Below, piece after piece: positions 1 to 9,602 of a stretch of DNA of 64,000 nt. The stretch comes from Pseudomonas graminis (lineage in GTDB: Bacteria; Pseudomonadota; Gammaproteobacteria; Pseudomonadales; Pseudomonadaceae), in contig NZ_MTSB01000001.1 of assembly GCF_002093745.1 (NCBI RefSeq), forward strand, positions 1 through 64,000, in the 5' to 3' direction. Positions within the stretch are counted from its first letter, which is position 1; every line of letters starts with the position of its first letter. The notes under the pieces were generated by a model. That model worked only from the letters and a program-made list of their open reading frames with translations. It searched no databases and was not told where the DNA came from. The translations under genes were made by a program, and so were the position numbers.

Positions 1-6
1 CCAGGT

Positions 7-179
7 GCCTTATTTTGATGGCTGCACCGGCCCCTTCGCGAGCAAGCTCGCTCCCCACGCTTTATGCGTCGGCACGGCGGTTACGGATTCCTGTGGGAGT
101 GAGCTTGCTCACGAAGACGTCGATCCAGATGCCTTATTTTGATGGCTGCACCGGCCCCTTCGCGAGCAAGCTCGCTCCC
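7..179. repeat. REP-type repeats: direct copies plus an inverted copy
   Basis: A 49-base unit at 7-55 recurs at 131-179. Each unit ends in a cttcgcgagcaagctcgctc core, and an inverted, slightly diverged core lies between them at about 91-116. This core is the typical Pseudomonas repetitive extragenic palindrome. The head-to-tail and inverted arrangement resembles a REP doublet or BIME. It sits downstream of the minus-strand cobalamin adenosyltransferase gene, where such elements usually lie. No REP-associated transposase is visible nearby. Confidence 0.8.
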
Positions 180-217
180 ACACAGCTACTGCGTCGCGCA
201 GCTATTTTGGCTTGGTG

Positions 218-796
218 TCACACCGGTTTGGGCGCTGGCTGCCAGAGTATTTCTGCGATGCCTTGCCGTCTGGCAATCAGTCGCGCAGCAACAAACAGCA
301 GGTCCGACAGTCGGTTGATGTACGCCAGGCCTGCGCCTTCCAGCGGCTCCACCGCATTCAGATGCTGACAACGCCGTTCGGCACCACGCGCCAGGCTGCG
401 GCAGATATGTGCCTGGGCTATCAACGTCGAACCTCCGGGCAGAATGAAGTTTTCCAGTGGCCCCAGCTCTTCGTTCCACACATCTATGGCGGCTTCCAGT
501 CGCTCGACTTCTGCGCTGTTCAGCGCCTTGTAAGTCGGCATCGCCAGCTCTCCGCCAAGGTCGAACAACCGATGCTGGCAGGGGGCAAGTACGTCGATCA
601 CTTCATTGAGACCCGGAACCCGCTGAGCCTCATCAATCAGCCCGGCCAGCAACAGCCCGATCTGGCTGTTGAGCGTATCGACTTCACCGATGGCCTCGAC
701 ACGCGGGTGGTCTTTGGGTACCCGGCGACCGTCGCCCAGCCCGGTTTCTCCGGTGTCGCCGGTACGTGTGTAAATCTTCGACAAACGAAAGCCCAT
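218..796 (-). CDS. Cob(I)yrinic acid a,c-diamide adenosyltransferase, PduO type
   Basis: The 192-residue product matches the PduO/MMAB family of ATP:corrinoid adenosyltransferases, which make adenosylcobalamin in the cytoplasm. The N-terminus has the family's KIYTRTGDTGETGLGDGRR ATP-binding stretch at residues 7-25. It is followed by a helical bundle containing GEVDTLNSQIG and a late RRCQHLN region, and the length is normal for a single-domain enzyme. The ATG has an AGGAG seven bases upstream. It lies 15 bp downstream of the sensor kinase gene on the same strand and may be co-transcribed with it. The family call is firm; which of several gene names applies is not decided by the sequence. Confidence 0.9.
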   Translation of the reverse strand: MGFRLSKIYTRTGDTGETGLGDGRRVPKDHPRVEAIGEVDTLNSQIGLLLAGLIDEAQRVPGLNEVIDVLAPCQHRLFDLGGELAMPTYKALNSAEVERLEAAIDVWNEELGPLENFILPGGSTLIAQAHICRSLARGAERRCQHLNAVEPLEGAGLAYINRLSDLLFVAARLIARRQGIAEILWQPAPKPV

Positions 797-811
797 TGAT
801 ATGGCTCCTGA

Positions 812-2848
812 TCAAGACTTCGAAATAACCTGCTGCTGCACATTGGCCTGATTGGCTATCAGCGGCAAACGCAGCGTAAAGCAGGTGCCCATGCCGAGGG
901 AGGACTGCACCTCCATCTGGCCTTTGTGATTGTTGGTGATGATGAAGTACGACACCGACAGACCCAGTCCGGTGCCCTGGCCGATTTCCTTGGTGGTGAA
1001 GAACGGCTCGAACGTGCGCTTGCGAACGTTCTCCGACATGCCGATGCCATTGTCTTCAACCTGAATTTCGGCCCAGGGCGGGTTGAGGCGGGTACGCAGG
1101 ATGATGCGTCCCGGCTCATCGCTTTCGGGCCGTTGGTGAATGGCCTGAGCGGCGTTTTTCAGCAGGTTCAGCAGCACCTGTTCCAGCTCATTGGCGATGC
1201 ACGGCACAGGGCCCAGCTCCGGGTCGAACTGGCGGATGATGTGCTGGCCCTTGAAGTCGAAACCGATGGTCAGGTCGAAGTCGTTGCTGGCGATCTCCAC
1301 CGCTTGGTCGATCAGCCCCGGCAGGTCGCAGGCCGACAGTTGGCGGCTGCTCAGACGGCTAAAATTGAGCATGTGACTGACGATTTTCGCGGCTCTGGCC
1401 CCCGCTTGCTGGATGCCGTCGAGCAGCTTCGGCACCTCACGGTTTTCGAGGTAATGATTGACCACTGCCAGATCAATACCGTCCGCTTCGGCCTGTTCGA
1501 TGTTCTTCGGCAGTTCAGGGGACAGGCGGCGTCGGATGTTCTGCACGTTATGCAGAATGGCGCCCAGCGGGTTGTTGATTTCGTGGGCCATGCCCGCCGC
1601 CAGACCGCCGACAGACAGCATCTTTTCCGACTGCACCATCATTTCTTCCAGCGAAATACGCTGGGTGATGTCATCGATCCGGATCACCACGCCGCGCCCG
1701 GCATCACCGGTCAGCGGGTAGAACGTCAACGCGTAGTGGCGGGCTTCTTCATTCTTGATCCAGGTCACTCGCTCGATCTTGGTCACACTGTGCCGTTCGA
1801 CGGTGTGTTTGATCTGCGGCAGAAACGAACGCATCGGTTCGAACGCGAGAAAAATCGGCTGGTTCAACGCTTCGTCCAGCGTGGTGCCGGACAGCGCCGT
1901 GGCTTCCTGATTCCACTGTGTGACATAGAGCTGCTCATCCAGCGCAATCATGGCCGAAGGCATCGAGTCGATGATGCTGTTGAGGTAGTTCTGAAAACCG
2001 GTGAGCTTCTTCTCGATCTTGCTGCGCACCTGAACTTCCAGCTCCAGCTTGCGGTTGGTGTGACGGGTTTCTTCGGCCAGACCTTGCGCCTGATCGTAAG
2101 CTTCCTGGGAGTCGTCACGGGCGCGTTTGAGTTGCTGCTCACGCGCCTCGATACGCGACAGCATGGTATTGAACGCTTCAGCCAGACTGCCGATTTCATC
2201 CTCGTTGCCGGGCGCTGCGCGCAACGCGTAGTTTTCTTCTCGGGTGACGCGCCGCGACAGTTCTTCCAATTGATAGATGGGCTCGGTGATCAAACGCCGT
2301 ATCTGCCGCGCAACCACCAACCACAGCAGCACGCTGAACACCAGAATGCCCAGGCTGGCGGTCAATGTGCCGGTGTAGAACGCGGGCGGCAGCTCGCTGC
2401 TGGCGACCAGCAGCAGATGCCCCGGCGGCTCGTCACCTTTAGGCACCGTGATGACCTGCGTGCTGCGAAATTCGGTCAGGCGCCAGTTGTCCAGGTCTTT
2501 GAAATGCCTGGGCAGATCAAGGCCTTCACCCTGGTGCATCTGTTCAAGCCGCTCGCCGTCGTTGTCATACAGGGCCGCCGCACGCAAGGGTCCGTAGCTT
2601 CTCAGCTCTTTGAGCAGCGCACGCGCCTCGTTCGGTGAGTACAAGGCCCGTTCATTGAGGTTGGCGCTGCTGATCAGCCGGCCGATGGTCTGCAAGGCCT
2701 GCGGCGCCATCGCTTCCTGCGAGATGTAGTAGGCGGCGCTGATGAAGGTCAGGTTGGCGACCAGCAGCACGGTGGTCATCAGAATCAGCAGAGCCGCCAG
2801 CAGTTTCTGGCCTACTGGCAGGTTTTCCAGGCGTTGGCGCAAGGGCAT
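812..2848 (-). CDS. PAS domain sensor histidine kinase
   Basis: This is a 678-residue membrane histidine kinase. Transmembrane segments lie at about 16-36 and 163-181 and flank a periplasmic sensor of about 125 residues. A HAMP linker (about 185-240), a helical coil, and a PAS domain (about 285-400) follow. The dimerisation domain has the phospho-acceptor His422 in AAGMAHEINNPLGA. The ATPase domain has the N box around Asn565, DNGIGM at 599-604 and GTGLGLS at 625-631. The HEINNPLGA form is typical of NtrB/KinB-like kinases. No response regulator is adjacent, so the partner is unknown. No strong ribosome site precedes the ATG, so the start is less certain than the domains. Confidence 0.88.
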   Translation of the reverse strand: MPLRQRLENLPVGQKLLAALLILMTTVLLVANLTFISAAYYISQEAMAPQALQTIGRLISSANLNERALYSPNEARALLKELRSYGPLRAAALYDNDGERLEQMHQGEGLDLPRHFKDLDNWRLTEFRSTQVITVPKGDEPPGHLLLVASSELPPAFYTGTLTASLGILVFSVLLWLVVARQIRRLITEPIYQLEELSRRVTREENYALRAAPGNEDEIGSLAEAFNTMLSRIEAREQQLKRARDDSQEAYDQAQGLAEETRHTNRKLELEVQVRSKIEKKLTGFQNYLNSIIDSMPSAMIALDEQLYVTQWNQEATALSGTTLDEALNQPIFLAFEPMRSFLPQIKHTVERHSVTKIERVTWIKNEEARHYALTFYPLTGDAGRGVVIRIDDITQRISLEEMMVQSEKMLSVGGLAAGMAHEINNPLGAILHNVQNIRRRLSPELPKNIEQAEADGIDLAVVNHYLENREVPKLLDGIQQAGARAAKIVSHMLNFSRLSSRQLSACDLPGLIDQAVEIASNDFDLTIGFDFKGQHIIRQFDPELGPVPCIANELEQVLLNLLKNAAQAIHQRPESDEPGRIILRTRLNPPWAEIQVEDNGIGMSENVRKRTFEPFFTTKEIGQGTGLGLSVSYFIITNNHKGQMEVQSSLGMGTCFTLRLPLIANQANVQQQVISKS

Positions 2849-2892
2849 GGGGCAAATCGCATTGACGAGTGGTGCGAGCAGGGTAGCGCGGG

Positions 2893-3879
<987 letters not shown>

Positions 3880-3984
3880 TCACAGTGAACGCAGGAAAAG
3901 TCTCGTTATAATGAGCGTTCTTTCATACCGTCAAGTCATGCGTGCCCGATCCATGTGCGCACGCCGTTTATCTGGAGAACATAC

Positions 3985-4464
3985 ATGCCCTCGTTCGACG
4001 TAGTGTCCGAATTGGATAAACACGAAGTCACGAATGCCGTCGACAACGCCATCAAAGAGCTGGATCGTCGCTACGACCTCAAAGGCAAAGGCACGTTCGA
4101 GTTCAAGGAACTGACCATCACGTTGACTGCTGAAGCGGACTTTCAGCTGGAAGCCATGATCGAGATCCTCAAACTGGCGCTGGTCAAACGCAAAATCGAC
4201 GCCAAGTGCCTTGAAGTCAAAGACGCGTATGCGTCCGGCAAGCTGATGAAGCAGGAAGCCACGCTGCGCGAAGGCATCGACAAGGAGCTGGCGAAGAAAA
4301 TCGTGGCTCACATCAAAGAAGCCAAGCTCAAGGTCCAGGCCGCCATTCAGGGCGAGCAGGTTCGGGTGACCGGCAAGAAGCGTGACGACTTGCAAGAAGC
4401 CATCGCTGCACTGCGCGCTTATGATGCGGACATGCCGTTGCAATTCAACAACTTCCGTGACTGA
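3985..4464 (+). CDS. yajQ: YajQ family nucleotide-binding protein
   Basis: The 159-residue product starts [20 protein letters not shown], the hallmark of the YajQ family, and its length is normal. YajQ proteins have two ferredoxin-like domains. Members in Xanthomonas and Pseudomonas were reported to bind cyclic di-GMP and modulate transcription. Ten codons of open frame precede this ATG, but the family starts here and a TGGAG lies at a suitable distance. It is divergent from panE, and the short region between them must hold both promoters. Confidence 0.92.
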   Translation: MPSFDVVSELDKHEVTNAVDNAIKELDRRYDLKGKGTFEFKELTITLTAEADFQLEAMIEILKLALVKRKIDAKCLEVKDAYASGKLMKQEATLREGIDKELAKKIVAHIKEAKLKVQAAIQGEQVRVTGKKRDDLQEAIAALRAYDADMPLQFNNFRD

Positions 4465-4565
4465 ACATTTGCACCGGGCTGCGGGGAACCCCTGTGTTTC
4501 CCGGTCAGTCCGAATCGCCTTGAGTGCGATTTGATATCGGTTCGTAAGGGGTAATGGGGATAACG

Positions 4566-5396
4566 ATGGATTTAAATGCTGAAGTCGGTCATCTGTGGCA
4601 AGCGTCGCAGGCGTGGATTCCGATGATCATGGAGTACGGCAGCCGTTTGCTGCTGGCCTTGGTAACGCTGTGTCTGGGGTGGTGGCTGATCAACCGGCTG
4701 ACCGGCAAGCTCGGCGCCCTGCTGGCCCTGCGCAACGCCGATCTGGCCTTGCAGGGCTTCGTCAGCAACCTGGCGAATATCATTCTGAAAATTCTGCTGG
4801 TGGTCAGCGTCGCGTCGATGATCGGCGTCGAAACCACCTCGTTCGTGGCCGCCATCGGTGCTGCCGGCCTGGCCATCGGTCTGGCCTTGCAGGGCAGCCT
4901 GGCGAACTTCGCGGGCGGCGTGCTGATTCTGCTGTTTCGTCCGTTCCGCATAGGCGACTGGATCGAGGCTCAGGGTGTATCGGGAACCGTCGACAACATC
5001 CAGATCTTCCACACCGTCCTGCGCACCGGTGACAACCGCACCGTGATCATTCCCAACGGCAACCTGTCCAACGGCATCATCACCAATACCAACCGCCAGC
5101 CGACCCGCAAGATCACCTTCGACATCGGCGTTAGCCACGATGCGGATCTGAGGAAGGCACTGCAGGTCCTGCTGGACATGGCGGACGACCCACGCGTGCT
5201 CAAAGATCCCGCCCCGCAGGCCGTGGTCGCTGCGCTGGGCGAAAACGCCATCACCCTGTCGCTGCGCGTCTGGACCAGCACTGGCGACATGGGCGACGTG
5301 ACCTCGATGTTCAACATCGAAGCGCGTGACCGCTTGAAGGACGCAGGCATCGAGATACCTGCGCCGCAGCGCATGCTGCGGGTGGTTCAGGAGTAG
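4566..5396 (+). CDS. Small-conductance mechanosensitive channel, MscS family
   Basis: The 276-residue inner-membrane protein has three hydrophobic helices. The pore helix contains the small-residue pattern FVAAIGAAGLAIGLALQGSL at about residues 94-113, followed by NFAGGVLILLFRPFRIGDWI of the MscS beta domain, then NGNLSNGIITNTNR. It should release solutes on hypo-osmotic shock. The inner ATG at 4566 is preferred over the ATG at 4554, because a GGGG sits at better spacing and MDLNAEVGHL is family-like. A stem-loop at 5416-5450 follows the stop codon. Confidence 0.9.
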   Translation: MDLNAEVGHLWQASQAWIPMIMEYGSRLLLALVTLCLGWWLINRLTGKLGALLALRNADLALQGFVSNLANIILKILLVVSVASMIGVETTSFVAAIGAAGLAIGLALQGSLANFAGGVLILLFRPFRIGDWIEAQGVSGTVDNIQIFHTVLRTGDNRTVIIPNGNLSNGIITNTNRQPTRKITFDIGVSHDADLRKALQVLLDMADDPRVLKDPAPQAVVAALGENAITLSLRVWTSTGDMGDVTSMFNIEARDRLKDAGIEIPAPQRMLRVVQE

Positions 5397-5415
5397 AGGT
5401 TGGTGCGGTAAGAGG

Positions 5416-5450
5416 AAGCCCTGGCTTGTGAGAGTCGGGGCTTTTCTTTA
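5416..5450 (+). terminator. Intrinsic terminator after mscS gene
   Basis: aagccct pairs with ggggctt across a 14-base loop and is followed by a T-rich run. It lies 20 bp after the MscS stop codon, and it separates the channel gene from the convergent T6SS island. Confidence 0.6.
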
Positions 5451-5514
5451 TTTGCAGGTTCAGGAAAAGACTATTTCCATGGTCGATGACTGTCTCTCCT
5501 GCACGAACAGTATG

Positions 5515-6030
5515 CTATTTGCTGTAAATGTAACCGTCGTCGTCCTCATCTTCCTCGTCGATATCCTTGAGTGTTTCTTGATGAGGTACCGGGTAAAGAC
5601 CCAGTACGGCCGCTACTCCCGCAGATATGCCCATGAGGAAGGGGGTAGGCTCGGGATATTGCGAAAGTTTTCGATCGGGATCCTCGGTGGGATTAACGCC
5701 GCTGCCAGCGGGGAGCTTCATTATCTTCATGCCATCCGCGGTGAGAATGCAGCGAGGCGGGACTATCTTGCCTTCAAACATTTCCACTATTTCGGCGGTA
5801 GGTAACGGCGTGAGTGGTTCGCTGACCTGTGCGCCTGATTCGCGATGCGTGAACAAGAAATTCTCGCCGCTTTTCTCGATACGAATCCTTGGCTGATTCT
5901 TGGGCTTTGTAGCGTAGTCCCCCATCAACTCGTCACACGGGGACACGGACTCTTGCGTACAGCCCGCCAATAGAACCATCCCGGCGACTAAATGCATCCG
6001 TACGACGGCCTGACAAAAACGCGTGTACAT
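5515..6030 (-). CDS. Lipoprotein, probable T6SS lipase immunity protein (Tli3-like position)
   Basis: The 171-residue product from the chosen ATG has a lipoprotein signal with the lipobox LLAG|C (Cys24). Its soluble domain contains CDELMGDY and PPRCILTADG. A hydrophobic stretch at about 135-155 and an acidic tail (DIDEEDEDDDG) follow. An AAGGAAG precedes the ATG at 6030, which is why this start was taken over 6048. It is the last gene of the vgrG-tle3-tla3 island, the position where the lipase's periplasmic immunity protein is expected. I infer the immunity role from context; I do not recognise the sequence itself. Confidence 0.6.
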   Translation of the reverse strand: MYTRFCQAVVRMHLVAGMVLLAGCTQESVSPCDELMGDYATKPKNQPRIRIEKSGENFLFTHRESGAQVSEPLTPLPTAEIVEMFEGKIVPPRCILTADGMKIMKLPAGSGVNPTEDPDRKLSQYPEPTPFLMGISAGVAAVLGLYPVPHQETLKDIDEEDEDDDGYIYSK

Positions 6031-6066
6031 ATTTCTTCCTTGTTCCAATTGAGGGTGCAGTGACCG

Positions 6067-7605
6067 TTAAGGCGAACCATAGGTGAACGGGTCTGCGCCA
6101 CGGTTCTGGCTGTTCTTCGCTTTGCGGGCTTCATCGGGCGGGCGGACCATTTGTACGGTCAGGCTGCCATCGGTGCCTGCGTAGACCACCGCACTGACGC
6201 CGCCGTCCTTGTAACTGGCGATGGTCGCCAGGTTGATCTCGACCAGCGCACCGCTGACCCCGGTATTACCCAGCCGGCGACCGATGTCGTAACCCTCTTC
6301 GACATTGCCCAGCTCAAGACCGTGGCCGTCCTTGTTCAGGTCGTGCAGCGCGTTGTTCAGAGCAATTTCCGCTTCCGGGTTGTGGGTGCTGTCATAGAAC
6401 ACCCGCACAGGTTTCTGCCCTTCTGGCAACGTATCCAGCGCCTGCACCCAGGCGGCTTGTAGCGCTTTGGCTTGCAAAGCAGGTTTCAGGCGCTTGCCCT
6501 GTTCATCCTGCATGGGCGCCTTGATCGGGCGATGCAGATAGCCGAGCACCGGCGCAGCATCGAATTCCTTGACCTGATGCTGACCCCAGCGGATGGGCAG
6601 CCAAGGGGAGGGTTCGAAGTTGCCAGGGCCACGGTTGCTGATGGTTTTCCAGAGGGTGGGGAGTTGGGATTGCCAGTAGGCGGTCGATATAGTGCCAGGG
6701 GCGAGCGGAGCTTTAACTCCTTTGGCCTTTTCTGCATCCTCATATATTTTTCTAAACTTTCGCGGCTGTTCCCAGTAAAAAGCCCAAAGCTTGCCTAGGT
6801 CTGTGTTTTTATTTTGGTTATCCTCAGCTTCGTTGGTGGCGTAAGGGCGAATGTAGCGATCCACTCTATCGGAGCGGGTAACCAATAGTCCGGTCATACT
6901 TTCGAATATTGTGGGTACTGCCTGGAGGTTCTGCAGTCCAGGGGCGCCAGGCTTGCGATAAACATCACGGGTAACATCGCCATCGCGGCTTGCTATTAGA
7001 GCCTGAGGGACCTTCGGATTATTGTCGAAAAACTGAAATAGTCGCTCAATCATGGCCTGTGCATGAGTAGTGCTTTCATCGTCTTGCCAAAGAAACTGGG
7101 TAACACCTAAGGTGGCTTTGTTACGACCAGAACTGATTAAACCTGCTGCTTTGTATGCTTTCTCGTAAAGGTTCGGAGGTCCTAATGCAAATACGGGTAT
7201 TGGCCAGTACGCAACAGATTCTCCAGCGGAGTGCTGGAACGCCACGCGAGTGTTTATGCTTCTAGTGAGCTCACGCGAACTCAGGTCGGAATCGTATTCC
7301 TTGGGAGATGACGGGTATATGGATACAAAGTTGTTATTCTTCGCGACTACTTCTCGCCAGACAGACGATTGATACCAGTCGTTGACTGCTATGCCTACGC
7401 CTCTTATTTCTAGTGAGTATGTTCGTGCCTGAGTAGTCTTTTGCTCAGCATTTTTAGCAATCACTTGGGATTTGTAAGCTGCCAGCTCATGTTTTTCATT
7501 GGCAAGAGCTTTCCCCCACCAATGGCCGCTGTAGCTCAGCAGAACAGCGCCAAAAATAGCCGCAATGCCCCATCGTGTCACTGAATGTATGTCACGCAAT
7601 TCCAT
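6067..7605 (-). CDS. Second Tla3-like T6SS lipase adaptor (DUF2875 type)
   Basis: The 512-residue product is a paralogue of the adaptor encoded at 7917-9602. It starts MELRDIHSVTRWGIAAIFGA with one transmembrane helix (about residues 8-30). It lacks the 43-residue extension with the first membrane helix found in the other copy. The first ~300 residues are clearly homologous but diverged, whereas the last ~205 are nearly identical at the DNA level (6072-6692 versus 7943-8563). Even the start context, caggaaaacaatATGGAA, matches an internal stretch of the other gene. This gene therefore looks like a partial tandem duplicate that took over an internal methionine. The 5' half is visibly more AT-rich than its flanks. 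Confidence 0.75.
   Translation of the reverse strand: MELRDIHSVTRWGIAAIFGAVLLSYSGHWWGKALANEKHELAAYKSQVIAKNAEQKTTQARTYSLEIRGVGIAVNDWYQSSVWREVVAKNNNFVSIYPSSPKEYDSDLSSRELTRSINTRVAFQHSAGESVAYWPIPVFALGPPNLYEKAYKAAGLISSGRNKATLGVTQFLWQDDESTTHAQAMIERLFQFFDNNPKVPQALIASRDGDVTRDVYRKPGAPGLQNLQAVPTIFESMTGLLVTRSDRVDRYIRPYATNEAEDNQNKNTDLGKLWAFYWEQPRKFRKIYEDAEKAKGVKAPLAPGTISTAYWQSQLPTLWKTISNRGPGNFEPSPWLPIRWGQHQVKEFDAAPVLGYLHRPIKAPMQDEQGKRLKPALQAKALQAAWVQALDTLPEGQKPVRVFYDSTHNPEAEIALNNALHDLNKDGHGLELGNVEEGYDIGRRLGNTGVSGALVEINLATIASYKDGGVSAVVYAGTDGSLTVQMVRPPDEARKAKNSQNRGADPFTYGSP
6072..6692 (-). repeat. tla3: Near-identical tract shared by the two tla3 genes, copy B
   Basis: About 621 bases match 7943-8563 with only scattered differences (offset 1871). 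Outside this tract the two genes diverge abruptly, for example after 6692. The pattern fits recent gene conversion or a recent duplication with exchange of the 5' part. Confidence 0.85.
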
Positions 7606-7650
7606 ATTGTTTTCCTGTGCTTCCGCTGCATGACCTGATCACGAAATCCC

Positions 7651-7920
7651 CTAATCCACGCGCACATTCATGGCGTGGCTGGCCACACCCTGACAACCGC
7701 ACGCCAGTCGATGGCCGTGCAGCACCACCGGGATACCGTTTAGCTTTCGGGTGGGGTGGCCTTCGATGAAGGCGAATTCTCCAGAGTGAAGCGGGCAGGT
7801 GGCTTTGTCGCCCAGCACGGCCGGTGGCTTGCCGTTGATGGTGTGGGTGCCTGCCAATTGGCAGGACACCACTTGGCCACCGCTGCTGGTGGCGTCGCCC
7901 AGGCAGACGGGATAACTCAC
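7651..7920 (-). CDS. PAAR domain T6SS spike-tip protein
   Basis: The 89-residue product is a minimal PAAR protein with the pattern CLGDATSSGGQV, GDKATCPLHSG and HGHRLACGCQ. PAAR proteins cap the VgrG trimer as a sharp cone, usually with a bound metal held by His/Cys residues such as those here. It starts with GTG, which overlaps the tla3 stop codon (GTGA), so translation is probably coupled to the adaptor. There is no toxin extension. The second adaptor gene begins 45 bp downstream. Confidence 0.85.
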   Translation of the reverse strand: MSYPVCLGDATSSGGQVVSCQLAGTHTINGKPPAVLGDKATCPLHSGEFAFIEGHPTRKLNGIPVVLHGHRLACGCQGVASHAMNVRVD

Positions 7921-9602
7921 TCTGCGGGTGCCCCGCCGGTTGGCGAGCCGAAAGTGAACGGGTCTGCGCCTCGGTTCTGGCTGTTCTTCGCTTTGCGGGC
8001 TTCATCAGGCGGGCGGACCATTTGTACGGTCAGGCTGCCATCGGTGCCTGCGTAGACCACCGCACTGACGCCGCCGTCCTTGTAACTGGCGATGGTCGCC
8101 AGGTTGATCTCGACCAGCGCACCGCTGACCCCGGTATTACCCAGCCGGCGACCGATGTCGTAACCCTCTTCGACATTGCCCAGCTCAAGACCGTGGCCGT
8201 CCTTGTTCAGGTCGTGCAGCGCGTTGTTCAGAGCAATTTCCGCTTCCGGGTTGTTGGTGCTGTCGTAGAACACCCGCGCAGGTTTCTGGCCTTCGGGCAG
8301 AGTGTCCAGTGCTTGTACCCACGCTGCTTGCAACGCTTTGGCCTGCAAGGCCGGTTTCAGGCGTTTGCCGTTCTCATCCTGCATGGACGCCTTGATTGGG
8401 CGATGCAGATAGCCGAGCACCGGCGCAGCGTCGAACTCCTTGACCTGATGCTGACCCCAACGGATGGGCAGCCAAGGGGAGGGCTCGAAATTGCCAGGGC
8501 CACGGTTGCTGATGGTTTTCCAGAGGGTGGGGAGTTGGGATTGCCAGTAGGCGGTGGACATGGTGCCTGGAGATTTTGGAATTAAAACGCCCTTGGCTCT
8601 TTGTTCATTTTTATATTGCTCCATGAATGCGTCGTCACGATTCCAATAAAAAGCCCAAAGCTTGCCTAGATCGGTATTCTTGTTCTGATTATCCTCAGCT
8701 TCATTAAGGGCATAAGGGCGGATATAGCGATCCACCCGATCCGAGCGACTGACCAGTAGCCCGGTCATGCTCTCAAACACCGTAGGTACGACTTGAGCAT
8801 TTTGCAGTCCGGGAGTACCGGCAACGCGTAAGCCGTTACGCGTCACGTCACCGTCCCTGCTTATTATCAAAGCTTGGGGCACCTGCGGATTTTTATCAAA
8901 AAACTGAAAAAAGCGTTCAATCATGCTTTGAGCATGGAGTGTATTCTCGGAGTCTTGCCACAAAAAAAGCGAGACACCTAAAGTCGCAGCATTTCGGCCA
9001 CTGACTATATTGTCTGCTGCCCCCGTGTCTGTGGGTTGTTTAGGAGGCGCGATCGCAAATGTTGGGACAGGCCAATACGCGACAGATTCTCCAGCTGAGT
9101 GCTGGAACGCGACTCGTGTGTTAATTGTTCTAGTGATTTCTCGAGAACTTAGGTCTGAATCGTAATCCTTAGGTGTTGACGAATATATTGATTTAAAGTT
9201 GTTGTTCTTTTTTTCTAATTCTCGCCAAATCGAAGATTGATGCCAGTGATGAACAGCTATACCAGTTCCACGTATTTCTAGTGAATAATTTCTTTTTTGC
9301 GCTTCCTGTTGTTCAGACGCTTGAGTCATTACTTTCGTTTTGTAGGCCACTAGCTCGGCTTTTTCATGTGCGACTGCCTTGCCCCACCAATGACCGCTGT
9401 AGGTCAAAAGTGTAATACCCCAAATTGCGGCAATACCCCAGCGGGTAGCCGAGTTTATATCACGAATTTCCATATTGTTTTCCTGTGCTTTGAAATGGAC
9501 AAGGAGGACGAACCCTAGCCACAGCGTCAACAGTATTCCGGTTATCCAGAGATAAGGCTTCAGCTTCGGTCGTAGTGATGCTTTAGGTTGTTGCTTCTTC
9601 AC
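7917..9602 (-). CDS. tla3: T6SS lipase adaptor Tla3 (DUF2875 family)
   Basis: The 561-residue protein has two hydrophobic helices near the N-terminus (about 16-37 and 50-70) and a large domain of the family represented by P. aeruginosa PA0261/Tla3. That protein loads the Tle3 phospholipase onto VgrG2b. The ATG overlaps the lipase stop (ATGA), and its own stop overlaps the PAAR start (GTGA). The order vgrG-tle3-tla3 matches the known H2-T6SS module. Functional assignment follows from family and order, and which VgrG domain it contacts cannot be read here. Confidence 0.82.
   Translation of the reverse strand: MKKQQPKASLRPKLKPYLWITGILLTLWLGFVLLVHFKAQENNMEIRDINSATRWGIAAIWGITLLTYSGHWWGKAVAHEKAELVAYKTKVMTQASEQQEAQKRNYSLEIRGTGIAVHHWHQSSIWRELEKKNNNFKSIYSSTPKDYDSDLSSREITRTINTRVAFQHSAGESVAYWPVPTFAIAPPKQPTDTGAADNIVSGRNAATLGVSLFLWQDSENTLHAQSMIERFFQFFDKNPQVPQALIISRDGDVTRNGLRVAGTPGLQNAQVVPTVFESMTGLLVSRSDRVDRYIRPYALNEAEDNQNKNTDLGKLWAFYWNRDDAFMEQYKNEQRAKGVLIPKSPGTMSTAYWQSQLPTLWKTISNRGPGNFEPSPWLPIRWGQHQVKEFDAAPVLGYLHRPIKASMQDENGKRLKPALQAKALQAAWVQALDTLPEGQKPARVFYDSTNNPEAEIALNNALHDLNKDGHGLELGNVEEGYDIGRRLGNTGVSGALVEINLATIASYKDGGVSAVVYAGTDGSLTVQMVRPPDEARKAKNSQNRGADPFTFGSPTGGAPAE
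7943..8563 (-). repeat. tla3: Near-identical tract shared by the two tla3 genes, copy A
   Basis: This is the partner of 6072-6692. Recombination between the copies would delete about 1.87 kb, including the PAAR gene, and leave one hybrid adaptor gene. Confidence 0.85.

Noticed and set aside
926..2638. Long plus-strand open frame (570 codons) opposite the sensor kinase
   Set aside because: It is the antisense shadow of the histidine kinase gene; its predicted protein is Gln/His/Arg-rich without a domain, as expected in a high-GC genome.
6067..7605. Second tla3 as a frameshifted or broken pseudogene
   Set aside because: The frame is intact over 512 codons with a ribosome site copied from the first gene; it lacks only the first membrane helix, so it was kept as a gene.
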